A model generated the notes under the pieces. That model did no database searches. It saw only the letters and a list, made by a program, of their open reading frames with translations, and had not been told where the DNA came from. DNA of 64,000 bases. Origin: CAYRXM01 sp964428175. Its GTDB lineage: Bacteria > Chloroflexota > Anaerolineae > JAFGEY01. Both the position numbers and the translations under genes were made by a program. Shown here one piece after another: positions 45,099 to 52,174 of the stretch. The stretch lies in the NCBI GenBank assembly GCA_964428175.1, contig CAYRXM010000006.1, positions 1 to 64,000 on the forward strand. Direction: 5' to 3'. How positions within the stretch are numbered: position 1 is the stretch's first letter; every line of letters begins with the position of its first letter.

Positions 45099-46324
45099 CC
45101 ATTCGTAAAGCCAAACCGCAAGATGGGCCGCAAGTGGCCGAACTGATCAACTCGGTGATCGACGAGGGTGGCCTGACCGCCCTCTATCCCAGGCTGACCG
45201 CCGAGCAGGAAACGGCCTTTATCCAGCAGCTCGGCCCGCGCAGCGTCATGATCCTCGCCGAACTGGAAGGCGCCATCCTGGGCATGCAGGTCATCGAACC
45301 GTTTGCGTCCTACACCCAAGCGATGGATCACGTGGCCACGCTGGGTACGTTTGTGCATCACGATTTTCGCAGCCAAGGCATCGGTCGCAAGTTGATGGAC
45401 GCGACGTTGGCCTTTGCCCGGCATGAGGGCTTTGAAAAGATCATCATCTATGTACGGCTGGGCAATTCGGGCGCGCAGCGATTCTATCGCAAGATGGGCT
45501 TTATCCCCAAGTTGATGATGGAACGGCAGATCAAGATCGAGGGACGCTACGACGACGAAATGTTGATGGAGTTCTTTGTACCCGAGCCGGAAGAAAAAGC
45601 GCCCGCGCAAGCCGAACCGGCCGCCGAGCTTGCATCGAAAGTGGAGACCAAAACCGCGCCGATCACGGCGATCCTGCCATCCAGGCCCGAAGCGGTGCCG
45701 GTCGCAGCGCCGGTTGAGGTCGTTGCGACACCTGAGGTCGTTGCGACACCTGAAGTCGTCGCGACAACTGAAGTTGTCGAGGTGCCAGTCGCCGAAGCGC
45801 CGGTCGAAGCCGGTCCCGCCATCGATCCGGTGGTCGGCGCGGTGACAGTGCGCCGAGCCAAGCGCGGCGATCTCAAGACCCTGACCGCGATCATGCGTGG
45901 CACCATCCGCTGGACACAGCCGCCCAGCGAGCAGGAAGTGCTGGACCTGCTTTTCGACAAGGGCTACTGGCTGGCCATGTCGCGCAAAGGCGGCGGGGTG
46001 ACCGGGTGGCGGGCCGAAAACCTGGTGGTGTGCATCGACGACTTTTACGTCTACCCGCCGCAGTTCTATCCCCAGATCGGCGGACCGCTGCTGGAAACCA
46101 TCGAGGAGGAAGCCAAAGCCCTGTCTTGCGAGGTGTCGATTGCCTTTTTCGACCGGCGTATTGCGCCCGAAGCGGTCAAATTCTTTGAGGCTCACGGCTA
46201 CCAACGGCAGGAATTGGAAGAGCTTTTCGTCATCTGGCGCGAGGTGGCAGAGGAATTTGTAGACAAGGACACGATCATGTTGGTCAAGAAACTGCTCGAA
46301 AAGCGCATCATGCGCCCCATATAA
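45089..46324 (+). CDS. Tandem GNAT acetyltransferase fusion
   Basis: A 411-aa protein with two GNAT folds. The first (about 1-170) is complete, with the acetyl-CoA loop DFRSQGIGRKLMD and the closing GNSGAQRFYRKMGF strand. The second (about 250-411) is more diverged: it keeps RRAKRGDLKTL at the start and FFEAHGYQRQELEE near the end, but its acetyl-CoA loop is not the usual QxxGxG, so activity is doubtful. A linker of about 75 residues with EVVATP repeats joins them. The substrate is unknown. ATG 45089 overlaps the coaE stop. Confidence 0.85.
   Translation: MDVTIRKAKPQDGPQVAELINSVIDEGGLTALYPRLTAEQETAFIQQLGPRSVMILAELEGAILGMQVIEPFASYTQAMDHVATLGTFVHHDFRSQGIGRKLMDATLAFARHEGFEKIIIYVRLGNSGAQRFYRKMGFIPKLMMERQIKIEGRYDDEMLMEFFVPEPEEKAPAQAEPAAELASKVETKTAPITAILPSRPEAVPVAAPVEVVATPEVVATPEVVATTEVVEVPVAEAPVEAGPAIDPVVGAVTVRRAKRGDLKTLTAIMRGTIRWTQPPSEQEVLDLLFDKGYWLAMSRKGGGVTGWRAENLVVCIDDFYVYPPQFYPQIGGPLLETIEEEAKALSCEVSIAFFDRRIAPEAVKFFEAHGYQRQELEELFVIWREVAEEFVDKDTIMLVKKLLEKRIMRPI
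45716..45769 (+). repeat. 18-bp tandem repeats in the GNAT linker
   Basis: Three direct 18-bp units (GAGGTCGTTGCGACACCT, the third diverged) encode EVVATP and join the two acetyltransferase domains. Confidence 0.85.
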
Positions 46325-46349
46325 ACAAGAACAACTGAGGTGATTGAAT

Positions 46350-46541
46350 ATGACTGCAATCCGCGATTTTGTGACCAAACATCCCCGGCTGACGAGCTGG
46401 TTTGTGCTGGCCCTGGGTATGGTGATCATGCTCGTCTGGGCCGCGCGCGACGTAGGGCTGTTGCCCGGACAAATGATCGCCCTGATCGTGGCGACCATCC
46501 TGCTGGCCGGGCTGTGTGTGTGGATCATCGGTTGGGAGTGA
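46350..46541 (+). CDS. Small two-helix membrane protein
   Basis: A 63-aa protein of unknown function. ATG 46350 has GAGGTGA 7 nt upstream. It has a short basic N-terminus (MTAIRDFVTKHPRLT), then two hydrophobic helices (about 18-35 and 43-61) joined by a short loop. It lies 25 bp after the double acetyltransferase gene and is followed by a very strong terminator, so it is probably the last gene of the coaE operon. No family could be assigned. Confidence 0.65.
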   Translation: MTAIRDFVTKHPRLTSWFVLALGMVIMLVWAARDVGLLPGQMIALIVATILLAGLCVWIIGWE

Positions 46542-46568
46542 TTTGACGGCGGCGGCACGGCCTGGCAA

Positions 46569-46610
46569 CAAAGACGAGCGGCCAGAGTTGGCTCTGGCCG
46601 CTCGTCTTTG
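46569..46610. terminator. Strong bidirectional terminator
   Basis: A perfect 19-bp stem (CAAAGACGAGCGGCCAGAG and its complement) around TTGG, with a T-rich flank, separates the converging small membrane protein gene and the secreted LGFP-like gene. Confidence 0.9.
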
Positions 46611-46627
46611 TTTGGAGCGCTACGAGA

Positions 46628-47632
46628 TTACCACCAGGGCAAAAAGGCAGTGCTCGCCGTAGCCTGAAGGTTATCCAGGCGCGCAAACAGGTTCACGATC
46701 ACGATATAGCCCGGCGCCGGCGAGCCGATGCCGAACTCGAACTGGACATAGCCGTTGGCGTCGGTGGGCGGCAGGATAAATTCAACCGGCTGGCCGTCCT
46801 TGTATTCGACCAGCACCTGCACCGAGACGCCGGGCACGCCCTGACCGTCTTGGCCGCGCACATAGACATACATCACTTGCCTGCCTTCCAGGGCAATGAT
46901 CGCGTGCTTGAGCGTCACCGATACCTCCAGCGCCTGGATCTGCCTGGCCTGCGCGCCGGCGACCGGTGCGGCCGTCGCCGCCGGTATGCCGGGCGCTGCC
47001 CCCGGGTCCTGCGGCTGGCGATAGATGGGATCGACGTTCAGGTTGACATACATCTCGCCCAGCATCCCCAACTGGACGCGCTGCCCGCGCGGGTTCTCTG
47101 GATACCACTCCATCTTGCCGCGCTGGAAATACTGCGTGATGCGCCCGTTGGCTTCGATGATCCACTCGGTGATCGGGTAGCCAAAAATGTCCAGCCCGCC
47201 GTTGTCCTGGAAAAACTGGAGAAAGGCAAACTGGACCGTGTGCCCCGTCTCGGCGAAATAATACTTGTCGGCGTGGTTGTAGGGTGGTATCTCGGCTGCC
47301 GGAATGGCCGCCTGCCGGAAGCCCAACTCGTCGCCCAGCAAACCGAGTTGGACTTTGTAGGGGTGGGGGTTTTCGGGGTGCTTTTCCATGCGCACGCGCT
47401 GGAAATACTGAACGACGAGGCCGGTTTCTTCAAATTCGCGGGTCAAGGGGTAGCCAAAGATCGCCAGCCCGCCGCGCTGATCCCAAAAATCGAGAAATTC
47501 GCCAGCGACGTTAAAGCCTGTCTCTGGGAAATAGCGGGTGCGCGGAGGCTGCGCCCCAACCGAAACGACACACAACGCGACAAGGATGATCGCAATCCCT
47601 ACCCAGAATTTTGTCAAGAATTTGGTTCTCAT
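46628..47632 (-). CDS. Secreted protein with LGFP-like repeats
   Basis: A 334-aa exported protein. An N-terminal signal peptide (about 1-27, ending near VSVGAQ) is followed by two related units. Each has a Gly-Gly-Leu word, then GYPLTREFEETG or GYPITEWIIEANG, then VQYFQR or TQYFQRGKMEWYPENP. These resemble LGFP-type repeats that may bind the cell wall or polysaccharide. The C-terminal 110 residues form a beta-rich domain of the kind seen in Ig-like surface proteins. No catalytic motif is visible. A terminator lies just beyond its stop. Confidence 0.78.
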   Translation of the reverse strand: MRTKFLTKFWVGIAIILVALCVVSVGAQPPRTRYFPETGFNVAGEFLDFWDQRGGLAIFGYPLTREFEETGLVVQYFQRVRMEKHPENPHPYKVQLGLLGDELGFRQAAIPAAEIPPYNHADKYYFAETGHTVQFAFLQFFQDNGGLDIFGYPITEWIIEANGRITQYFQRGKMEWYPENPRGQRVQLGMLGEMYVNLNVDPIYRQPQDPGAAPGIPAATAAPVAGAQARQIQALEVSVTLKHAIIALEGRQVMYVYVRGQDGQGVPGVSVQVLVEYKDGQPVEFILPPTDANGYVQFEFGIGSPAPGYIVIVNLFARLDNLQATASTAFLPWW

Positions 47633-47783
47633 TCTTGAGTCCCTTGCAAATGCGATTGCCCCCTCAACTGTTTGCTTGTTACATTATACTATATTCTGTC
47701 AAGTGAAGCAATAGCCCGATTTGACTCACTAAAAATGTTACCAGAAAAGTCAGCATGCGTCACGCGGGCCGGTGGCCCGCCAC

Positions 47784-47870
47784 GCACCGCCAAACATGAA
47801 AATGGTGGGCTGGTCTCGACAAACTCGACCACCAGCTCGACCTGTCAGATCAACCAGCGGCGTATTTTCA
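47784..47870 (+). repeat. Dispersed repeat, copy 2 (22-bp core)
   Basis: 47784-47805 is identical to 3848-3869. TGAAAAT near the left (47797-47803) and ATTTTCA at the right (47864-47870) bracket a middle part unrelated to copy 1. Confidence 0.55.
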
Positions 47871-47973
47871 GATCAGTTGGAGGTCTGGGCCAGGGAGACG
47901 GCAGAAAAGTACCGTACAAGAGAAGAGGGTTTGTTTTGGCATAGCAAGTAAAGGGGAATAAACTGAGTGCGTG

Positions 47974-48006
47974 GCGCGGGCGGTCTCGAGACCGCCCGCG
48001 CTTTTT
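47974..48006 (+). terminator. Orphan perfect palindrome with T-run
   Basis: 28 bp (47974-48001) are a perfect palindrome, 14 bp per arm, followed by TTTTTC on the plus strand. No plus-strand gene lies upstream; the neighbouring genes are on the minus strand. Confidence 0.65.
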
Positions 48007-48040
48007 CTCGTGCCGGCGGGGACACCGGCACCGATCGATC

Positions 48041-49147
48041 TCAAGTAAAGAACAGCATTGTAGAGGTCTGGTTGATATGTCCCAGGTATTGTTCTCCATA
48101 GGTGGAAAAGCCCACCGTGGGAATACCGGCAAAGATCTTGCCATACTCTTGCCATTGGCCCCACTGTTCCAATTGGAGAGCACGGAAGCAGCAGTTAAAA
48201 TGGATCAGGCCGGAAATCCGACCCAGTTTCTCCTTTTGGGCCTGGACTACTGCCCGAGTATCCTTGACAATATCTGTGGCTTGCAGCAAATCAAGTTCTG
48301 TTCCTTCCTTGATGTTACAGAAAAACACCAGAGCGTCACCCTGGAACTCTCTCAGACCGCGCACATAAGGTTCTTGCTCGATCATTAACCCAAATGGTTG
48401 ATCCATAAACTTGCTGGTGGCTTGTTCCACCGGCAACCCGACGGCCCCGGCGTAGACCTCGCGGGCCGGTTTGCCGTTAAATTCATACACCAGCCTTTCG
48501 GCCTCATTCACTCGCGTGGCCTTGAGCACCTTGTTCACGGTGCAAAAACTCTGCGTTTTGACCACCTCAAAGCCGGTTTTGGGTTTTAGAAGGGCCAACA
48601 CCGCCGCATTGGTGTAGGCCTGGCCGTCAGCAAAAACAAAAGTGGTTTGCAGCTTCATGTCATCAGCGGCCGACCCACCCACAAAGAGAATGTTGGTCAG
48701 ATCGCCGATTTTCTCCATCACCTTTTCTTCCGCGCCGCTCAGCCCATCGATGAGGATCAGTCCGACATATTGCCTGACATCGAGGTCGATCATTTTTTTC
48801 CCGGTGTGCGCTTCAAAGGCGGCGAATACCTGCGGGACCTGGTTTTCGGTTTTCAGGTGGTGTACCACCCCAATCGCGACATCGTCCAGGGTTTCGGCGT
48901 CAAACGCCATTGCGACCACTGAATTTCTCAGCACCTTGTCATTGACCAGTTCGCCGGCGGTGGTACAGCCGATCACCTTTGCCGTGGAAAATTGCTTTTG
49001 CATCGCCGCAGCCAACGCCGCAGGCTCAAAGCTCGACGAGGCAAAAAACAGGACGAGTTTGGGAGAAAAATCTGATAATTGAGCGGCAAGACTGGCCGCA
49101 TTTTTTTCTGGAGATGTTTCCATCGAGTATACAGGTTTGATTGCCAT
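48041..49147 (-). CDS. FIST domain sensory protein
   Basis: A 368-aa cytoplasmic protein with FIST N (about 20-220) and FIST C (about 230-365) domains. Characteristic words are VIGCTTAGELVND, LFVGGSAADDMKLQ and the C-terminal GLIHFNCCFRALQLE. FIST domains are thought to bind small ligands such as amino acids and pass signals to partner proteins, usually in two-component networks. No output domain is fused, so it must signal through a partner. It follows a 66-aa gene after 14 bp, and both share a promoter at 49571-49599. Confidence 0.9.
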   Translation of the reverse strand: MAIKPVYSMETSPEKNAASLAAQLSDFSPKLVLFFASSSFEPAALAAAMQKQFSTAKVIGCTTAGELVNDKVLRNSVVAMAFDAETLDDVAIGVVHHLKTENQVPQVFAAFEAHTGKKMIDLDVRQYVGLILIDGLSGAEEKVMEKIGDLTNILFVGGSAADDMKLQTTFVFADGQAYTNAAVLALLKPKTGFEVVKTQSFCTVNKVLKATRVNEAERLVYEFNGKPAREVYAGAVGLPVEQATSKFMDQPFGLMIEQEPYVRGLREFQGDALVFFCNIKEGTELDLLQATDIVKDTRAVVQAQKEKLGRISGLIHFNCCFRALQLEQWGQWQEYGKIFAGIPTVGFSTYGEQYLGHINQTSTMLFFT

Positions 49148-49161
49148 ATCTTCCTCTTCTC

Positions 49162-49362
49162 TTACAACATGACACCCATTTCTCTGGCGATTCGTTTCAC
49201 ATCGTTGATGACTGAAGGGTTGTCTTCGGAACCCAGATCATATCTTTCAGGATCGATGCCCTTCAAGATCAATTTGGTCTTGGTCGTTAATGCCAGAAAG
49301 GGATCACCGCGAGACCGGGTTTCAATAATCTGGTCGATCATCTTTTTTATCTGACCCGCCAT
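49162..49362 (-). CDS. Small conserved-looking protein in the FIST operon
   Basis: A 66-aa protein of unknown function encoded 14 bp upstream of the FIST gene. ATG 49362 has a GGAGA site. The sequence is helical and charged (MAGQIKKMIDQIIETRSRGD) with a KLILKGIDPERYDLGS middle part. The C-terminus, KRIAREMGVML, is amphipathic. Its position suggests a partner or adaptor of the FIST protein, perhaps linking it to an output. Coding is supported by the ribosome site, the tight spacing and the shared promoter. Confidence 0.75.
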   Translation of the reverse strand: MAGQIKKMIDQIIETRSRGDPFLALTTKTKLILKGIDPERYDLGSEDNPSVINDVKRIAREMGVML

Positions 49363-49408
49363 TGAAATATCTCCGTTTGCATCGAGTGGAAATGGTTACA
49401 AAAATCGT

Positions 49409-49534
49409 AACTGCTCGGCCACAGAAGGAACTATCTTGGCATAACCTGCCCGGTTTCGATATGCTTTAACCTCGGCGAACTCGCGTCCCATGTTGGATGA
49501 CTTGCGTTACTCGACCAACGCAGGCCGGGCAGTT
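49409..49534. repeat. Branched inverted-repeat element, copy 2
   Basis: AACTGCTCGGCC (49409-49420) pairs with GGCCGGGCAGTT (49523-49534), with one G/T pair. The left flank (GTTACAAAAATCGTAACTGC) and the right part (CTCGACCAACGCAGGCCGGG) match copy 1 with a few changes, but the inner hairpins are not preserved. It would lie in the 5' leader of the FIST operon. Confidence 0.75.
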
Positions 49535-49570
49535 TTCAAGAAAGCATTACACTGAATGATCAGCTATTAC

Positions 49571-49599
49571 AGTATACCATAGAATGTGCAAGATGTCAC
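49571..49599 (-). promoter_or_regulatory. Promoter of the FIST operon
   Basis: On the minus strand GTGACA (49599-49594), a 17-bp spacer and TATACT (49576-49571), with TG extended -10. The leader would be about 200 nt and contain repeat copy 2. Confidence 0.65.
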
Positions 49600-49742
49600 T
49601 TGGGTTTTGAGATAGAGATTTTTGCCTCCATGCAGGGCCAGGAAGCGGGTTTGCGAGAGCGTATCGAGGTCAGACAGCCTGCATCGCTGGCCCGTTTCAA
49701 CGGTCATTCGTTGGGACGGGCCAGCGGATATGAAGAAACCAC

Positions 49743-50504
49743 TTACTTGATCTCAAACTCGACCGACACCTGCGCGGTGATGGCGATTTGCCCCGGCGCG
49801 AGGGTGCTGTCCTGGCCCAGATACGTGCTGTCCTCGACGTTCTGGATCACGTTCTGGGTCATCGAGCTGCCCCAGCGTGCGCCCCACCACGCGCCGTACC
49901 AGCCATACCAGCCGTTCTGCTGCTCGGTAACGACCAATGGATCGCCGACCTCCTGCTTGAGCACGCCGGCCATCGCTACGGCTTTTTCCTGTGCCGCCTT
50001 GAGAGCCAGCTCGCGCGCCTGATCGCGATATTTGCGCAGTTCGCTGGTGCGGAACTGGATGCCGTGTATGGTGTTGGCCCCACCTTCGAGCAAACTGCCG
50101 AGCAGCGATTCAAACTGGTCGAGATCGCGCAGGGTGATCACGGCATTGCGGCGCACGACATAGCCGATGAACCCGCGCTTTTCATAGCTGTCCTGGTAGC
50201 GTGTCTCGATGCTCAAGTAATCGGTCTGGATGTGCTTGGCCTCGATGCCGTGCGCTTTGGCCGAAGCGATGACCTGGGCGATGCGCGTGTCGTTGTCTTT
50301 TTTGGCCGTGTCCAGGTTTTTGCTGGTGGTCTCGACGCCGACGGTGAGCACCACTTCGTCGGGCACCACGCGCACCTCAGCCTCACCGATCACCGAGATG
50401 GTGCGCGGTTCGGCGGGGGTGGTCACTTGAGCGCCGTTCCAGGCAATCAAGCCCAGGGCCAGGACACCAATGAATAGAACAAATCCCATCGTTTTTGTAT
50501 TCAT
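49743..50504 (-). CDS. SIMPL domain (DUF541) protein, membrane-anchored
   Basis: A 253-aa protein. A single N-terminal hydrophobic segment (about 7-25) is a signal anchor. A SIMPL/DUF541 domain follows, with the family opening RTISVIGEAEVRVVPDEVVL and the end ITAQVSVEFEIK. Residues near 195-210 form an unusual Trp/Tyr/Gly-rich loop (GWYGWYGAWWGARWG). The family is exported and its function is not settled; members are linked to stress tolerance. AAGGAG precedes the ATG. It follows the zinc-ribbon membrane protein gene across a polypurine spacer. Confidence 0.88.
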   Translation of the reverse strand: MNTKTMGFVLFIGVLALGLIAWNGAQVTTPAEPRTISVIGEAEVRVVPDEVVLTVGVETTSKNLDTAKKDNDTRIAQVIASAKAHGIEAKHIQTDYLSIETRYQDSYEKRGFIGYVVRRNAVITLRDLDQFESLLGSLLEGGANTIHGIQFRTSELRKYRDQARELALKAAQEKAVAMAGVLKQEVGDPLVVTEQQNGWYGWYGAWWGARWGSSMTQNVIQNVEDSTYLGQDSTLAPGQIAITAQVSVEFEIK

Positions 50505-50513
50505 CTTTACACT

Positions 50514-50585
50514 CCTTGTTCTCCTTATCTAATTGTTCTTTGTCCACCTGTTCCTTGTCTACTTTTTTTTCTATTCGATCTTTTC
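50514..50585. repeat. Polypurine low-complexity tract between two minus-strand genes
   Basis: On the minus strand the sequence is a run of GACAAGGA-type words (AAGTAGACAAGGAACAGG, GGACAAAGAACAATTAG). It fills the gap between the zinc-ribbon membrane protein and the SIMPL gene and resembles the insert at 1131-1236. Confidence 0.65.
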
Positions 50586-52067
50586 CCCACAGTGTACGCA
50601 ATACATCGTGCCCGTCCCCGCAGCGATCAACTGCTGGTGCCCGCAGTGGGTGCAGCGGCGCAGTCCGGCGGTATCGTGGCCGCAGCCGGGGCAAAAGGCG
50701 TGATCGGCTTGCAGCGGGCGCGCGCAGTAGGGGCAGTGCAGCCGTGCCGGCGCGGATGCACTTTCAACAACCGGCTCATCATCGACTGGCTCGTCAATGG
50801 ACTCATCGACCGGCTCGGCGGCTGTTATAGGCTCCGGCATTGGGTCCGGCTCTGGGGCAACGGCCCGCCGCGCGTAGAGCAGCATAAACATCCCCACCAG
50901 GGCCAGCCCACCGGCAGTGAGCAGCAGCCCCTTCCAGGGCGTGAGCGTCCCCAGCGACAAAAGGCCCAAAAAGACAATCAGCAGCAAGCCTGCACGCAAG
51001 AGGATCGCCCGACGGGCCTTCGCGTGTGGCAGCGCGCGGGCCAGAAAGACGAGCAGCAAACCCGACACCAGCAAGGTCGCCAGCGCGGCGGCGGCCAGCA
51101 GCGGCAGCAGACCGCTCAAAAAGGTCAGCAGGGGGTAAAAAAGCGCCAGCCCCAGGCCGAGCAGCAAATAGCTGGCCAGGCGCAGCCGCACGCCGTCGAC
51201 GTGGAGCACGCCGCCGAGTGAGGCCATAAAGAGCACCACCAGCAAAGGGGCCATCCAGGCCAGGGTGGAAAAATCATCTTGCAGGGCGGACACGCGCTGG
51301 CTAAAGCTCAACCGTGTGGGCAGTTCGAGGTGGATGTCGCGGTCGGCGATCAACGCCTGGTAGCGCCAGGTCCAACGCTCGCCGTCGGCGGTGGGTTCAT
51401 TCTGGCTCGCCGGCAGCGAGGTTTTGGGTACCGTGCTGCCGTTCAAGCCGACCACGTTGACCGCAATGTCGATGTCGGTGCGCTGATCGCGCGTCAGGCC
51501 GTAGGCAAAGCTGTTTGCGCCGTCGGCCTTGTAGCTGATCTCGACGGCGTGCCCTTCGCCGGGCATCAGCGTGGCCTGCCACTGGATGCCGCGCGTGCTA
51601 TAGATTACTTTTGGTGGCTCCTCGCCATCGACCATAAAGTGCACGTCGTGCAGCGTTTCGAGGTTGTTCGGAAAGGGGAAAAAGAGTTCGACGGTGGTGC
51701 TGACCGTCCCGCTGTGGCTCAGATCGTACTCGCCACGAAAATCGAGGTCATAGACGGTGACGCTGACCCCCTCGCGCTCCTCGTAGCGTGCGACCAACGT
51801 GGCCTGCACGCGGCTACTCCGCCAGGGCAGCCGCGCCGGCGCTTGCCAATCTGAAAAAAGACCCTCCGGCTGGATGTATCTCCAGGACGGCGCGGCCTGC
51901 ACAACGCTGCGCATGCTGTTATAGAACAAAAATGCACGCTGCGGCTCGGTGTAGACGCGGTCGGGCAGGTCGCTGACCACGACCAGGTAGGTCGCCAGCA
52001 GCGCGATCAGGGCAACGATCAACGCCCCGCTCAGAAAGACGGTTCCGATTGATCTGCGTGTTTTCAT
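50571..52067 (-). CDS. Multi-helix membrane protein with C-terminal double zinc ribbon
   Basis: A 498-aa protein. I chose ATG 52067 because GGAGG lies about 8 nt upstream; ATG 52073 is too close to that site. One N-terminal helix (about 8-30) is followed by an extracytoplasmic beta-rich domain (about 35-240). About seven helices (255-430) form the membrane part. An acidic linker leads to two zinc ribbons, CPYC...CPGC and CTHC...CVHC. The layout recalls CreD-type inner-membrane proteins, but I could not confirm the family. The gene lies between a two-component system and the SIMPL gene on the same strand. Confidence 0.7.
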   Translation of the reverse strand: MKTRRSIGTVFLSGALIVALIALLATYLVVVSDLPDRVYTEPQRAFLFYNSMRSVVQAAPSWRYIQPEGLFSDWQAPARLPWRSSRVQATLVARYEEREGVSVTVYDLDFRGEYDLSHSGTVSTTVELFFPFPNNLETLHDVHFMVDGEEPPKVIYSTRGIQWQATLMPGEGHAVEISYKADGANSFAYGLTRDQRTDIDIAVNVVGLNGSTVPKTSLPASQNEPTADGERWTWRYQALIADRDIHLELPTRLSFSQRVSALQDDFSTLAWMAPLLVVLFMASLGGVLHVDGVRLRLASYLLLGLGLALFYPLLTFLSGLLPLLAAAALATLLVSGLLLVFLARALPHAKARRAILLRAGLLLIVFLGLLSLGTLTPWKGLLLTAGGLALVGMFMLLYARRAVAPEPDPMPEPITAAEPVDESIDEPVDDEPVVESASAPARLHCPYCARPLQADHAFCPGCGHDTAGLRRCTHCGHQQLIAAGTGTMYCVHCGEKIE

Positions 52068-52174
52068 TGGCATATCCTCCATACGTGGTTTTTTCGTAGC
52101 AACAAGATGATAACACACGTATGAGGCAGATGTGTGACCCCAAAAGTGCGGATTTGGGGCAGAATGGGTAGATT

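Larger units (their letters stand above)
47633..48040. other. 408-bp intergenic region with repeats, no gene
   Basis: No gene is supported. The region includes the second copy of the 22-bp dispersed repeat (47784-47805), Asp/Arg-like GGTCTCGAC/CTCGACC words around 47810-47845 and an orphan palindromic terminator (47974-48006). Confidence 0.55.
49363..49742. other. 380-bp intergenic region with branched repeat copy 2
   Basis: No gene is supported. It holds the second branched inverted-repeat element and the minus-strand promoter of the FIST operon. 49600-49742 contains no feature I recognise. Confidence 0.5.

Noticed and set aside
50514..50585. Lys/Glu-rich open frame as a small gene
   Set aside because: The frame is low complexity, has no ribosome site and fits a polypurine spacer better.
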